Shown here in pieces: positions 37,501 through 46,200 of a stretch of DNA of 64,000 bases. The position numbers were made by a program, and so were the translations under genes. The stretch is from Saxidomus purpurata (Eukaryota > Mollusca > Bivalvia > Venerida > Veneridae). Position 1 is the first letter of the stretch, and every line of letters starts with the position of its first letter. The DNA lies in assembly GCA_022818135.1 (NCBI GenBank), contig JAFMSR010000015.1:34565239-34629238 (forward strand), given 5' to 3'. The notes under the pieces are model-generated. The model did no database searches, was not told where the DNA came from, and saw only the letters and a program-made list of their open reading frames with translations.

Positions 37501-40500
37501 CATTTTGTTTAATCGTAAATAAGCACTTATTTTTAGCTCGGTTTGGAAGAAAGCTTCAATAGCTTTTTGAATCTCACACAACCACTTACCGATGACATCA
37601 GCTTGCTCACAAATGCCAGCGAGATTTTCATCACTGCTACTCAACTAGGTGGACTGAGGCACATTTTGCATCAGTGTCTTTGCCCATGGACAAACTTTGT
37701 GCTCCTGCTTGGATTCAAGTTGGGACTTCCTATTCTAGAGGCAAACGTCCTTACCACTGAGCTATAGATGCCCAGAATATAATAGAATCCAGAATCAAGA
37801 AATCAAAAAGATGGAAAGCCTTTTATTTACCTGTATGACTCCTGGAAGCAAATCTCGAAAATGATGAACAATTGATGCTTCTCCTTCATTGGTTGTAAGG
37901 AATGCAGCTGTAGCTTTGACAGCCTCGAAGGGAACGCTTGGTGCATCTTGGTACGCCAGGCTCTGTGCCAACATCTGCTTAATTACGTCTAAATACTGGG
38001 CCTGCTGATCCCCGAAAATACCTGGCACCACACTGAACAGAACAAAGAACTTTGTTATATAAACTTCCTCAATAAACTGCTGTCAAGTTTAATGTTTTTC
38101 TCAAAAAAATTCTGCAGCACTTGCATGGCTCAAGTTTCCCCGTACCAATCATGTTTTTCTTGCTCCCGGCTGCTTAACTATACACAGATATGCTGTTGCA
38201 GTCTACTCCAATGTGCATTAAACCATAACATACACATATTTCAGTAGATGCAATGACCAAATGATTGTTTGTAAAGTGGTTCTGCAGAGAGATTTGATTT
38301 ATACAACTATGGATATATACAGTATCAGGCAAAGAAACAACTGTGCTGGGTTAAAAAACATGAATTTGAGGGGACTACCCTGGCAGGGTCAGATAGCAAG
38401 AATGTTGCAAGTTCAAGTTACACAAGCTTGTAGTATGCCAACTTCACTTTTCCTGTAATTTAACCTGTTAGGGACAATACCCTAGGAACCTCTTTCATCC
38501 CCAAGTATCAAGTGAGGAAGCTGTCAGTGCCATATTTTGCATCTCTGGTAAGACATGGCTACGGATTGAACCCATAACCTCCTCCTCACAAAGCAGACTC
38601 GATGATATTAAACTATCACGGCGGTTCAAAGCTTACTTTAAATCAGTATATATATCCTCAATACCAAAATTCATGTTTTTTTCTCCTCCAAATTAAAGAC
38701 CTCTTGTGGAAAAATGTCTAGTATAAGTTAATTTTTTACAAACCTGAAAATGCGTAGGGCACCCTCTTTCAAACTTGGATCCTCGGCATTTGCACACTCG
38801 AACATGAACTTGAGAAAATCTCCCCAAGTCTGTGTGTTACTATCATCTGCAACAGACAAAAGTCAATAGCAGAATATTACCCTTGGAGCACTGCATGCAG
38901 ACATTCATACATACAAACTGGATAACTTTTGTATCATATTTTCTTTTAATTTTGATAACCTGAATCGTTACAAATTTTTAAGTTAAATTTTTATATAAAA
39001 ACAAGAGCTGTCCCTCCCAAGTGACGAATGCCCCCGAAAGAGGTGCCTCACAGTCTGTGTCCTCTCCATGTGCTCAATAAATGTGCTATGTAATTTTAAA
39101 ATCCTTCCATGCATGACAGAGTAATCATGCATACAGTATTCCATTACTTTAAACACTAAGTGTGACCTTGACCTTTGAGGTAGGGACTTGGGTCTTGCAC
39201 GCGACACATCCGCTTGATGTGCTAGACATTTGTGCACAGTTATTTTAAAATCCTTCAAAGCATAATAAAGTTATAGTCCGGACACAAATGTATGCATATA
39301 TACAGGATTCCATTACCTATAAACTCTAAGTGTGACCTTGACCTTTGTGGTAGGGATGTGGGTCAACTCCACTTTCCCACGTCTTGATGTGCTAGACATT
39401 TGTGCCAAATTATTTTAAAATCCTTCAAGGCATGACAAAGTTACAGTCCGGACACGAATGTGTGCATATATGCTTATATAGAGGAATCCATTACCTTCAA
39501 ACTCTAAGTATGACCTTGACCTTTGAGCTAGGGACGTGGGTCTTGCACACGACACCTGTCTTGATGTGCTAGACATTTGTGCCAAGTTATTTTAAAATCC
39601 TTTAAGGCATGACAAAGTTACAGTCCGGACACGAATGTGTGCATATACATGTATGCTTATATAGAGGAATCCATTACCTTCAAACTCTAAGTATGACCTT
39701 GACCTTTGAGCTAGGGACGTGGGTCTTGTAATGACACGTCGTCTTGATGTGCTAGACATTTGTGCCAAATTATTTTAAAATCCTTCAATGCATGACAAAG
39801 TTACAGTCCGTACACAATGTGTGCATATATGCTTATATGGAGGAATCCATTACCTTCAAACTCTAAGTATGACCTTGACCTTTGAGCTAGGGACGTGGGT
39901 CTTGCACGCGACACGCCGTCTTGATGTGCTAGACATGTGTACCTAGTTATTTTAAAATCCTTCAATGCATGACAAAGTTACAGCGCCCGACCCGAATGTG
40001 TGCATATATAGAGGATTCCATAACCTTCATACTCCAAGTGTGACCTTCACCTTTGAGGTAGGGACGTGGGTCTTGCACTGGACCTGTCGTCTTGATGTGC
40101 TAGACATGTGTGCCAAGTTATTTTAAAATCCTTCAATGCATGACAAAGTTACAGTCCGGACACGAATTTGTAAGTGCAAAATGGCCGGACGCGGACGGAC
40201 AGACGGACAGACGGACGGATGGACAGACGGACAGACGGTGCGATTTTAATATGCCACCCTTCGGGGGCATAAAAAGACATATGAAAGATCTTTTTTGTGC
40301 TTTTACTGCTAACAAGTGGAAAATAATTCATTGTAGGTATCACCAGAGCTGAAGTCATAATTTTCATGACACAGTACTACACCAACTGACAATTGAAGCC
40401 CTATGAAGTGTTTTACAATTCCAAAAACTTCATTTTGCACCAACATACGCATAGGGGTAACACTTTATGCCCTTCCACAATTCTACGAAGGTAGGGAGCA

Positions 40501-43500
40501 TAATAAAAGCATTTACTTTTAAACCTTTTACAGTGTCTTCATAATCCTTAAATAACGCTAGCGAGTATAAAGTTATCTGTCAATATCAAAAGGGGGATAT
40601 ATTTAACTTTTCCCACAAATATTCCTGCTCACAAACATACCAATTAAATTTCTGGCCAACTCTGCAGTAGCATCACATACTTTTCTCTTCACAGGTGGAG
40701 TGAGTTCTTCCTGAATACCTTTCATAAGTTCAGACTTGACCCCGGCTTGAAGCTCGGGGGCAACGGTAGGCCACCATTCATTAAAATCATTAGTGAACAA
40801 ACGCCGCAACAAAACTGCCGCCAGTGTACGAACCTGTGGTGAAAAAAAAAACAAGTTTCTGATGACAAACGAAAAAGACATATATATGAATGTTGTTTCC
40901 ATGGCTACGCATAAACAAAATTGACCATATGAAGCTTTCAAGACCCTGTTCCTGTATTTGATGAGGTTTTAATGATTACTTTCTTTTAATATTTCATATT
41001 TATAGAAAGCCAAAATAGAATGTAGAGTAAAATCTTTACTGTCAGAAACTGTGAATCAGTACAATGTAGGTACCTACAAGGCATGGGAGAAAAGAATAAA
41101 GAGTGTTGCAATATTTACAAACCTCCACGGCATTATCTGCACTCCGTAAAGCTGTGACCAGAAAAGTGACTTTCTGTGAAATATCTATCTTTTCATACAA
41201 TTCCTGAAAATTTCAAATACAGCAAGCATGTATAATTTGTACTGCCCAAGTAGATTAACATCGCTACTTACTTTGTTATTTTGAACATATTCAAATTAAT
41301 AGGACTAATAACATATCACACTATAACAAGAGGGCCATACTGGACCTTTATCTTGTAAGCTCAACTGAAATTTACAAGTTTGTTGGCTTGTTGCATTTCG
41401 CGAGAGCTATTTATGGACCAAATATATACAAAATGTTGGGACCAAATATATACAAAATGTTGGGACCAAATATATACAAAATGTTGGGACCAAATATATA
41501 CATAATGTGATTGGGACCAAATATATACAAAATGTTGGGACCAAATATATACAAAATGTTGGGACCAAATATATACAAAATGTTGGGACCAAATATATAC
41601 AAAATGTTGGGACCAAATATATACAAAATGGTTGGGAACCAAATATATACAAAATGTTGGGACCAAATATATACAAAATGTTGTGACCAAATATATACAA
41701 AATGTTGGGACCAAATATATACAAAATGTTACAGAGTATTTATTTCTACCTTGAACAAGACCAACTTTTTAAAAATCTGTCTGAAATTATGAACACACAG
41801 CCTTGTTGAATAAGGTCAGTGATATTTTCTTGATTTCTGGACCCGATAGTGCTATACCTTTACTACTATATATGTATATAGTGAAAAAAAAATTTCAATT
41901 TTATTATTTTGTTTAAATATATCAGTATATGGGGCACAAGGGTTTTAGAGGGGCCTCTGGGGGGCAAATGGGGGGTTCCAAACCCCGCGCCGGCTACCTG
42001 TGATGTAATGTACAGAAACTGAATAAAATGACAATAATAGTAAGAAATAGGGAAAACAAAATAAAAAAAGGCCAGAGAAACTACAGGTTTATCGTGCTAA
42101 TGCAGCACAATAAGCAGGCTGGTTACATTGCCTGATCGGGCTTAGAAGCCCAATCAAGCTTTTATTGCCTGAATGGGCTTAAATTTGTGAAAAGAAACTA
42201 AGAATTATATACGTATTTAATGAATTGCTTTGAAAATCCTACATTTCTTCACCTGGTGTTCCCGTGTTATAAACACCAACTTTTTATGCAAATAAAACTC
42301 ACACTCTTTTGCTCAAGCAGTGATTTTTTTTCGTACTTTTTACCCCTAGCCAAAAAACGCTGTATTTTCCCCTAAAAATGTCATATTTTCCCCCAATGAA
42401 AGTCTGTTTTTCCCCTTGGAGTTTAAAGAAAATGTTCTGTAATATGCTCAGTAAATATTTTATAAAAATGGGCGTTTGAAAACAAAGAACGACTTTTACG
42501 CCTGCCTGTCGGTGGTAGCCCATTCTTGGTCAAAGGCACTTGTTAAGGAAATAGTCATTTCCTTTCATTTCGCCATTCTGAGATTGAATCACACAAACAT
42601 CTTTTGAAATGGAAAACACAACAACAACAAAATGTAATTTGAATTGAAAACCGAAAATTACATGTCGCTTAATAGCCACTGATTTTATGTTAAGAGGTTA
42701 ACCAAAAAAAGATGGAAAGGGAATTTCTCCAAAAATACTTTTCAATTTCTGAAAAGAGGTAACACATCTCCTGTCAGTAGTTCTGACCATCATGTCTCTG
42801 TGGATGGACCCGATCCAATCCTTACAAGTAATACTATATATGTAAGCGGAAAAAAATCATGCCAGTGCCCCATCTGCAGATTTGACGGGGCCAATGGACA
42901 ATCCTAACTCTATGTAATTGTAGAAAATTGACTATAATCTTTAATTAGACATGTTGCAATAATGAATTAAATGGTTGATAAACTTTAATATGTGTCAGTT
43001 TATATTGTGTTTGTTTATATTCATGTTATGCAATTCTAATGTTTAGGTTTCTAAGTTGAAGATAAGATTATCCCCTTTTCATGATTTATTTGCACTATAT
43101 TTTCCCCTCCTTTTAGAAAGCCACAGCTTGTTTATCAAAAAAACTCCCAAAAAATCACTGTCAAGAGGCTTTGTTTATTTTAAGAGGTGTAAGGATGCAA
43201 TGTGGTTTCTTTTACTTTCGCGGTTAACAGTATGCCGTTAACAAAATTCGGTTGGTACGGTACAGCCCAGCATTTACTGTTGGTATTGAGTGTAAAGGGA
43301 AGTAACCCCTTTGAAGAGCTTAAATAAACTTTTTGTTATGTCGATTTTTATTGGTTTAGAAATATTGATTAACCAATGGTGGCGAATGATTGAATTATAG
43401 TTTGGCAATCTTACTAAAATGTCTGCCGATTCACGTTGAATTGAAAAATGCGTTAGAAATGTTTTGGTCGCCAGTTTAGCAATACTGCATTCTGTTTGGT

Positions 43501-45521
43501 TTTGAATCGGTGGGAATGAAAAACTAGTGTGAAAACCTTATGCAAATTGCAGCAAACTACTTTTATCTAAATAAATATTTCATTTGTTTATTCAGACTTT
43601 ATCCATTCAACGTCTTGGAACAGTAGATGTTTCGTATCAAACCATTACGTATCAAAACCTTAAGCATTTGGTACTACTTATTAATACTTATTTCAAACCT
43701 GTAAACATACTTTGGACAAATTTTGTTTTATTCAAAACTGTTCAAAGCGTTAAAATCGAAGAAACATTAATGTACAAAAATAAGTTCATGCCATGATGGA
43801 CATGCAAGGTCGCGAAAATATTTGTCAAACGGGGAACGCATACAGTTAATTTCATTTTTGAATTCATGGTGCTGCAGAACACGAACAAAAAATTATGATC
43901 TGCAATCCTAGAGTATCTGTGGCCTAACCATTGAAGCCTCACCCTGGCTCCTGAAAATGTGATTTTGAACCTTGAAAATTTACAAAAATGTTTTAAATAA
44001 ATTTCGCATCATTTAGGTCTATATACCATGTTTGTTATCATGCAATCAATTCTTAACTACAAGTGGTATGACTCCTCTCTCCTGGAGGGTGTTCTGTTGG
44101 CTTTGAATACTAGTGGCTCCAACTTTGGAGCCATTGGTACAAATTTTCTCTGATTGGCAAATTTGTTGGCCCAAACTTAAATTGACCCAGTGGGAACCCT
44201 GAATTTCTATTGATAAATACATACTTGACTTACATGGCAATAAAAGCTGCAATTAAGTCCTGGGACGAAATGAATACTATCTTGGGACTGAAACGGCTGC
44301 TGATACCTTAATCCATTTGGTACTATTGATTTTTATTTAAAACCGTACATCTTTGGCCACATTTTGTCAAAACTGTTCAATTGCGTTTTATTCGAAGAAA
44401 CATTAATGTACAAAAATAATTCTGCCAATTGGTCATCCAACGTTAAAGTATTTGTCAAATACTGGAAACATACACTTTTCTTTAGTTTAAAATTACATGT
44501 TCCCAGCACGAACAATATTGTATGATCTGCATAACTTAAGCAGTAAATGTGCCTGGTTATTTTAAATCCTCTCCTGACTCCATGAATTTGGATTCGAACG
44601 CCTTGAAAATTTACACAAATTTAAATCACTAACAAACATTAGGTATATACTATCTTTCAGTTACATACAATAACAATATATTAACTACAAGTAGTATGCC
44701 ATCAACTTTTCTGAGTATGTTCTATTGGCTCAAATTATGTTGAGTATTATCAAAATTATTTGTTGGTACTTTTCTCTGATTAGATTTAAGTTGGCCCAAA
44801 CTTATTGACCCAGTGGGAACCCTGAATTTCTATTGATAAATACATACTTGATCAGGCAATAATTGCTCCAGATTAAGCTTCTTAGCCCGAGTGGGCAATG
44901 TTATACCATCCTGATAAGTAACACACTATGAACAGTACGAGAATACATAAGCAGATAAGAGCTAGTGTCTGGTACCTAGATTTCGTGGCGCCGATTCCGT
45001 TGCGCCTGTCAGAAATTTGTATTTACACATAGGGGCCAACACATAGTATATAATATTAAGCATCACAATGATAGTCATTTATCATTTTGGTTGTGATAAT
45101 AACTTACTAAATAAGAAAATGAATAGAATCTAATTAAAAACTGTCTAGATCTATCTTTTGTGAAACAATGAAAAGATTAAAATAATAAATGACTCGACAG
45201 CCTCTGAAATGCCAATCAAAATAAATAGTGACAAGCAATGGTCATCTCAAATTACGCAAAATTGTTGTTAATTTCCCCACCCGCCATCCGGAGCATTGCC
45301 CTTCACGTGGAGCTGTCAAAACATACGGTACTGTCCGAAAAATCCGAATACTAAAAATGTAAGAAAGTCTTATGTGACGATTTCTAAGACGGTAAAGGAT
45401 TTATACATGACCGGGTATTTGTTCATTAATATTCTTTTACCTCTGTTTCTGTTCGTTTGTCATTTTCAGGGCTCATTAGAGCCTCTAACAATGTCTCAAA
45501 CTGTTTCTGATCGCCAGCCAT
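25415..45521 (-). CDS. IPO5: Importin-5 (karyopherin beta-3 / RanBP5), 3' part missing
   Basis: Eighteen exons encode ~710 residues from [20 protein letters not shown] to [10 protein letters not shown], where the N gap cuts the gene. Phases chain at all 17 junctions. IPO5 is a HEAT-repeat nuclear import receptor that binds RanGTP and carries ribosomal proteins and histones through the pore. Visible landmarks: AAVLLRRLF and [16 protein letters not shown] (HEAT 2-3), PGIFGDQQ, an acidic loop [18 protein letters not shown] (about residues 313-331), [49 protein letters not shown]. The human protein has 1097 residues, so about 390 C-terminal residues are absent. The ATG at 45521 gives the family N-terminus; an in-frame ATG at 45626 would add 35 unrelated residues beside a SINE and is less likely. 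Confidence 0.94.
26508..26569 (-). CDS. IPO5: IPO5 exon 17
   Basis: TTCAG acceptor, GTAATA donor (643-663): [20 protein letters not shown]. Fits the human DGWEFVNLGDQ segment. Confidence 0.9.
26687..27880. mobile_element. Tandem-repeat element in IPO5 intron (~140-bp units)
   Basis: Starts near AACTAGAACTGTCACAAGAG with ATACCCCCAC and ends near TATACCCCCCAAACTTCATG. Six units are marked by TGACCTTGACC at 26998, 27133, 27267, 27405, 27549 and 27690 (spacing 134-144). Units also share CATGAGTTATCATCCAGAAACC. It is intron 16 content of IPO5; there is no coding potential beyond chance frames. Confidence 0.65.
28341..28473 (-). CDS. IPO5: IPO5 exon 16
   Basis: TGCAG acceptor, GTAAGT donor (599-643): [20 protein letters not shown] then [20 protein letters not shown]. 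Confidence 0.93.
28791..28874 (-). CDS. IPO5: IPO5 exon 15
   Basis: TTTCAG acceptor, GTATAT donor, 28 codons (571-598): [20 protein letters not shown] then DLADDDPQ. Confidence 0.94.
28976..29260. repeat. ~185-bp direct duplication
   Basis: AGTTTGTTGTATCAGATACTATCTAGCAAGTAGGTACAGTCA occurs at about 28977 and 29161, each followed by GAGAC-TGTCTCTCTGTATCCC. The neighbouring SINE head at 29484 carries similar words (CAGTCCCGAGACGTTGTC), so the pair may be decayed SINE copies. Confidence 0.6.
29482..29580 (+). mobile_element. tRNA-headed SINE fragment
   Basis: GGGATGGTTATGCAGAGGTTAAG (A-box-like) and CGGGTTCGATCCCCC (B-box, near 29538) in correct order and spacing. It lacks a cloverleaf acceptor stem, so it is not called a tRNA gene. 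Confidence 0.6.
29910..30027 (-). CDS. IPO5: IPO5 exon 14
   Basis: TTGCAG acceptor, GTAACA donor (531-570): [20 protein letters not shown] then [19 protein letters not shown]. Confidence 0.94.
30395..30495 (-). CDS. IPO5: IPO5 exon 13
   Basis: TCCAG acceptor, GTATAC donor (498-531): [20 protein letters not shown] then [13 protein letters not shown]. Confidence 0.93.
30578..31680 (+). mobile_element. Nested tandem-repeat elements in IPO5 intron 12
   Basis: The outer element starts AACAAGAGGGCCAAGAATGCC and ACTCACCTGAG, like the 19506 family. A second block with inverted ends ATCCCCCCGCC (30662-30672) and GGCGGGGGGAT (31140-31150) interrupts it. The outer sequence appears to resume with three ~155-bp units sharing ATTGGACCAGCCATT-like phrases and ends with ACAACGGACATTCGGTCATC near 31650. 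Confidence 0.55.
31708..33218. mobile_element. Tandem-repeat element with perfect 15-bp subterminal inverted repeats (164-bp units)
   Basis: Begins TAACAAGAGCTGTCACATGAC. GCTCGACTATTCGAA at 31733-31747 is the exact inverse of TTCGAATAGTCGAGC at 33201-33215. Between them, GGGGCATAAATCTGTCAAAAATC recurs at 32198, 32361, 32525, 32689, 32853 and 33017 (163-164 bp). It ends just before the IPO5 exon 12 donor. The layout is the same as in the 19506 family but the sequence is unrelated. Confidence 0.8.
33234..33407 (-). CDS. IPO5: IPO5 exon 12
   Basis: TGCAG acceptor, GTAGGA donor, 58 codons (440-497): [20 protein letters not shown] then [20 protein letters not shown]. The mobile element ending at ~33218 abuts the donor, leaving under 20 bp of separate intron. 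Confidence 0.93.
33858..33947 (-). CDS. IPO5: IPO5 exon 11
   Basis: TTTCAG acceptor, GTAATA donor, 30 codons (410-439): [20 protein letters not shown] then [10 protein letters not shown]; almost identical to the human protein. Confidence 0.94.
34015..34381. mobile_element. TTAA-flanked MITE, copy 2 of the 45650 family
   Basis: TTAA at 34015-34018 and 34378-34381 bound 359 bp that share CTCAGATTTTG, ATATAGTGTAG-G-TGCCGT and other blocks with 45654-46007. Terminal repeats are more decayed here. Lies in the intron between IPO5 exons 10 and 11. Confidence 0.65.
34930..35054 (-). CDS. IPO5: IPO5 exon 10
   Basis: CCAG acceptor, GTAAGT donor (368-409): [20 protein letters not shown] then [20 protein letters not shown]. 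Confidence 0.93.
35303..35316. promoter_or_regulatory. X-box-like perfect palindrome
   Basis: GTAACCATGGTAAC, a 14-bp palindrome matching GTNRCC-NN-RGYAAC, in the IPO5 intron upstream of exon 10's neighbour. Function unknown; it could be chance. Confidence 0.3.
35364..35470 (-). CDS. IPO5: IPO5 exon 9
   Basis: TTCAG acceptor, GTGAGT donor (332-368): [20 protein letters not shown] then [27 protein letters not shown] is the human counterpart. Confidence 0.92.
35694..35900 (+). mobile_element. tRNA-derived SINE, family B
   Basis: Head CATAGCACAGTGGTAGCATG (A-box) and GGATTGATCCCC (B-box), body with AGGTTGACTCCATATGGAGCG, tail GCAATCAGGAATAAATCAA. The same layout and tail are found at 55006-55222. 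Confidence 0.7.
35975..36062 (-). CDS. IPO5: IPO5 exon 8 (acidic loop)
   Basis: TAG acceptor, GTAAAT donor (303-332): [20 protein letters not shown] then EVDNEDED. The acidic insertion is the conserved loop of importin-5 that contributes to cargo and Ran handling. Confidence 0.92.
36605..36725 (-). CDS. IPO5: IPO5 exon 7
   Basis: CAG acceptor, GTAAGT donor (263-303): [20 protein letters not shown] then [20 protein letters not shown]. Confidence 0.92.
37086..37211 (-). CDS. IPO5: IPO5 exon 6
   Basis: TTTCAG acceptor, GTCAGT donor, 42 codons (221-262): [20 protein letters not shown] then [20 protein letters not shown], matching VPKYLRPHLEATLQLSLK. Confidence 0.92.
37531..37785 (-). mobile_element. 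tRNA-derived SINE
   Basis: On the minus strand the head reads CATCTATAGCTCAGTGGTAAGG, then a weak B-box, and the far end carries AAGCTTTCTTCCAAACCGAGC, like the tail of family A. It lies in the IPO5 intron between exons 5 and 6. Confidence 0.65.
37831..38032 (-). CDS. IPO5: IPO5 exon 5
   Basis: CAG acceptor, GTAAAT donor (residues 153-220). Contains [20 protein letters not shown] and [12 protein letters not shown]. Confidence 0.93.
38455..38640 (-). mobile_element. tRNA-headed SINE fragment
   Basis: The minus strand shows GCCGTGATAGTTTAATATCATC followed by GTTATGGGTTCAATCCGTAG (B-box GGTTCAATCC). Truncated, intronic. Confidence 0.5.
38744..38846 (-). CDS. IPO5: IPO5 exon 4
   Basis: CAG acceptor, GTTTGT donor (residues 119-153): [20 protein letters not shown] then [14 protein letters not shown]. 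Confidence 0.9.
38998..40275. mobile_element. Tandem-repeat element with subterminal inverted repeats (170-182-bp units)
   Basis: Begins AACAAGAGCTGTCCCTCCC. ATGCCCCCGAA (39028-39038) is the inverse of TTCGGGGGCAT (40260-40270). Six units are marked by TGACCTTGACCTTTGA-like words at 39163, 39333, 39511, 39693, 39870 and 40041. A GGACAGACGG simple repeat (about 40190-40240) precedes the 3' end. IPO5 intron 3. Confidence 0.8.
40641..40833 (-). CDS. IPO5: IPO5 exon 3
   Basis: CAG acceptor, GTATGT donor (residues 55-119). Contains [20 protein letters not shown] and [16 protein letters not shown], strongly matching IPO5 HEAT repeats 2-3. Confidence 0.93.
41123..41203 (-). CDS. IPO5: IPO5 exon 2
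   Basis: CAG acceptor, GTTTGT donor, 27 codons (residues 28-54): [20 protein letters not shown] then SADNAVE. Short but conserved in length and phase; completes HEAT repeat 1. Confidence 0.82.
41325..41730. repeat. 24-bp minisatellite, about 13 copies, after an AACAAGAGGGCC start
   Basis: GGGACCAAATATATACAAAATGTT repeats from ~41415 to ~41728 with two slightly longer units. 24 is divisible by three and the unit lacks stops, so several frames on both strands are open (GPNIYKML / NILYIFGP). The leading AACAAGAGGGCC at 41325 matches the start of the tandem-repeat mobile elements. Confidence 0.9.
42121..44910. mobile_element. Possible 2.8-kb inverted-repeat-bounded element with internal duplication
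   Basis: GCCTGATCGGGCTTAGAAGC near 42131 is an imperfect inverse of GCTTCTTAGCCCGAGTGGGC near 44876. Inside, a ~600-bp block is duplicated: TCGAAGAAACATTAATGTACAAAAATAA at about 43757 and 44394, and GACCCAGTGGGAACCCTGAATTTCTATTGATAAATACATACTTGA at about 44185 and 44808. No protein similarity was recognised. Lies in IPO5 intron 1. Confidence 0.45.
45441..45521 (-). CDS. IPO5: IPO5 exon 1 (start codon)
   Basis: ATG at 45521, 27 codons, [20 protein letters not shown] then DKRTETE, donor GTAAAA. Corresponds to the human QQQFYLLLGNLLSPDN segment. Confidence 0.88.
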
Positions 45522-45630
45522 TTTCGCTCCCACGGCCGGTAACACTGTAGTACTTGACCTTTGACCCTGTAATTCCCGCGAATGATTACTCCCCTTTAAA
45601 ATGTGAGGTACATGAGGCCCTTGCAAGTGG

Positions 45631-46200
45631 GCATGGAGCGGACCAGTGGTTAAAGCTGCTCGCTCTCAGATTTTGGTAAAAAAATAAATTTCTTCAAACT
45701 GTATGTAAATAACGTATTTTATATCATATGTATAGGCTGTGATAGTATAAATTCATGTCACGTATATCTCTAAATTTCGAAAAATACCCTACCAAATTCA
45801 AAAGCGTTGCAAACGCTTTTGAAATTTCAATAGAAACATATAGTGTAGCGATGCCGTGTAACCGACCTTATCAATCCATTTCTGCAAATTCCTACGTAGA
45901 TCTTTGCTTTTCAGTTTATTCTAGCCTTTAGTTTTATATCTATACAGTATGAATAAGAATGTCAATTTAAAAAAAAAAAATTCAACGGTAACTGAGAGCG
46001 AGCAGCTTTAAAGCCCTGGCCTGATAATTCAGGGATCGTAGGTTCAATTTCCCGCTATTCCTCATACATAACTGATGTTCTTCCGGATGATACCTTGAAC
46101 CGAGGTCCAATGTATCGGTGCTGTACACGGCCTGGGGATACAAGATGCAAGTACCTTATTTAAAGTCGGTCATACAGAAGTATAAAACAGTGTGGCTTCA
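45631..46200 (+). mobile_element. tRNA-derived SINE interrupted by a MITE
   Basis: The head GGAGCGGACCAGTGG precedes TTAA at 45650; the sequence resumes after 46011 with AGCCCTGGCCTGATAATTCAGG and the B-box GGTTCAATTTCCC (46041). Removing 45654-46011 restores an ordinary tRNA-like head. The A-box end lies ~110 bp upstream of the IPO5 start codon. Confidence 0.7.
45650..46011. mobile_element. TTAA-flanked MITE with perfect 16-bp TIRs
   Basis: AGCTGCTCGCTCTCAG (45654-45669) and CTGAGAGCGAGCAGCT (45992-46007) are exact inverses, flanked by TTAA at 45650-45653 and 46008-46011. 354 bp, non-coding. TTAA duplication and size fit a piggyBac-derived element. A second, older copy is at 34015-34381. 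Confidence 0.85.

Noticed and set aside
41415..41728. Long open frames of GPNIYKML / NILYIFGP repeats on both strands
   Set aside because: They are created by a stop-free 24-bp minisatellite; every frame is open because the period is a multiple of three. No start context, splice sites or homology.
45522..45626. Upstream in-frame ATG of IPO5 (35 extra residues)
   Set aside because: The added residues do not resemble importin-5 N-termini and begin within a few bases of a SINE; ATG 45521 gives the expected start.
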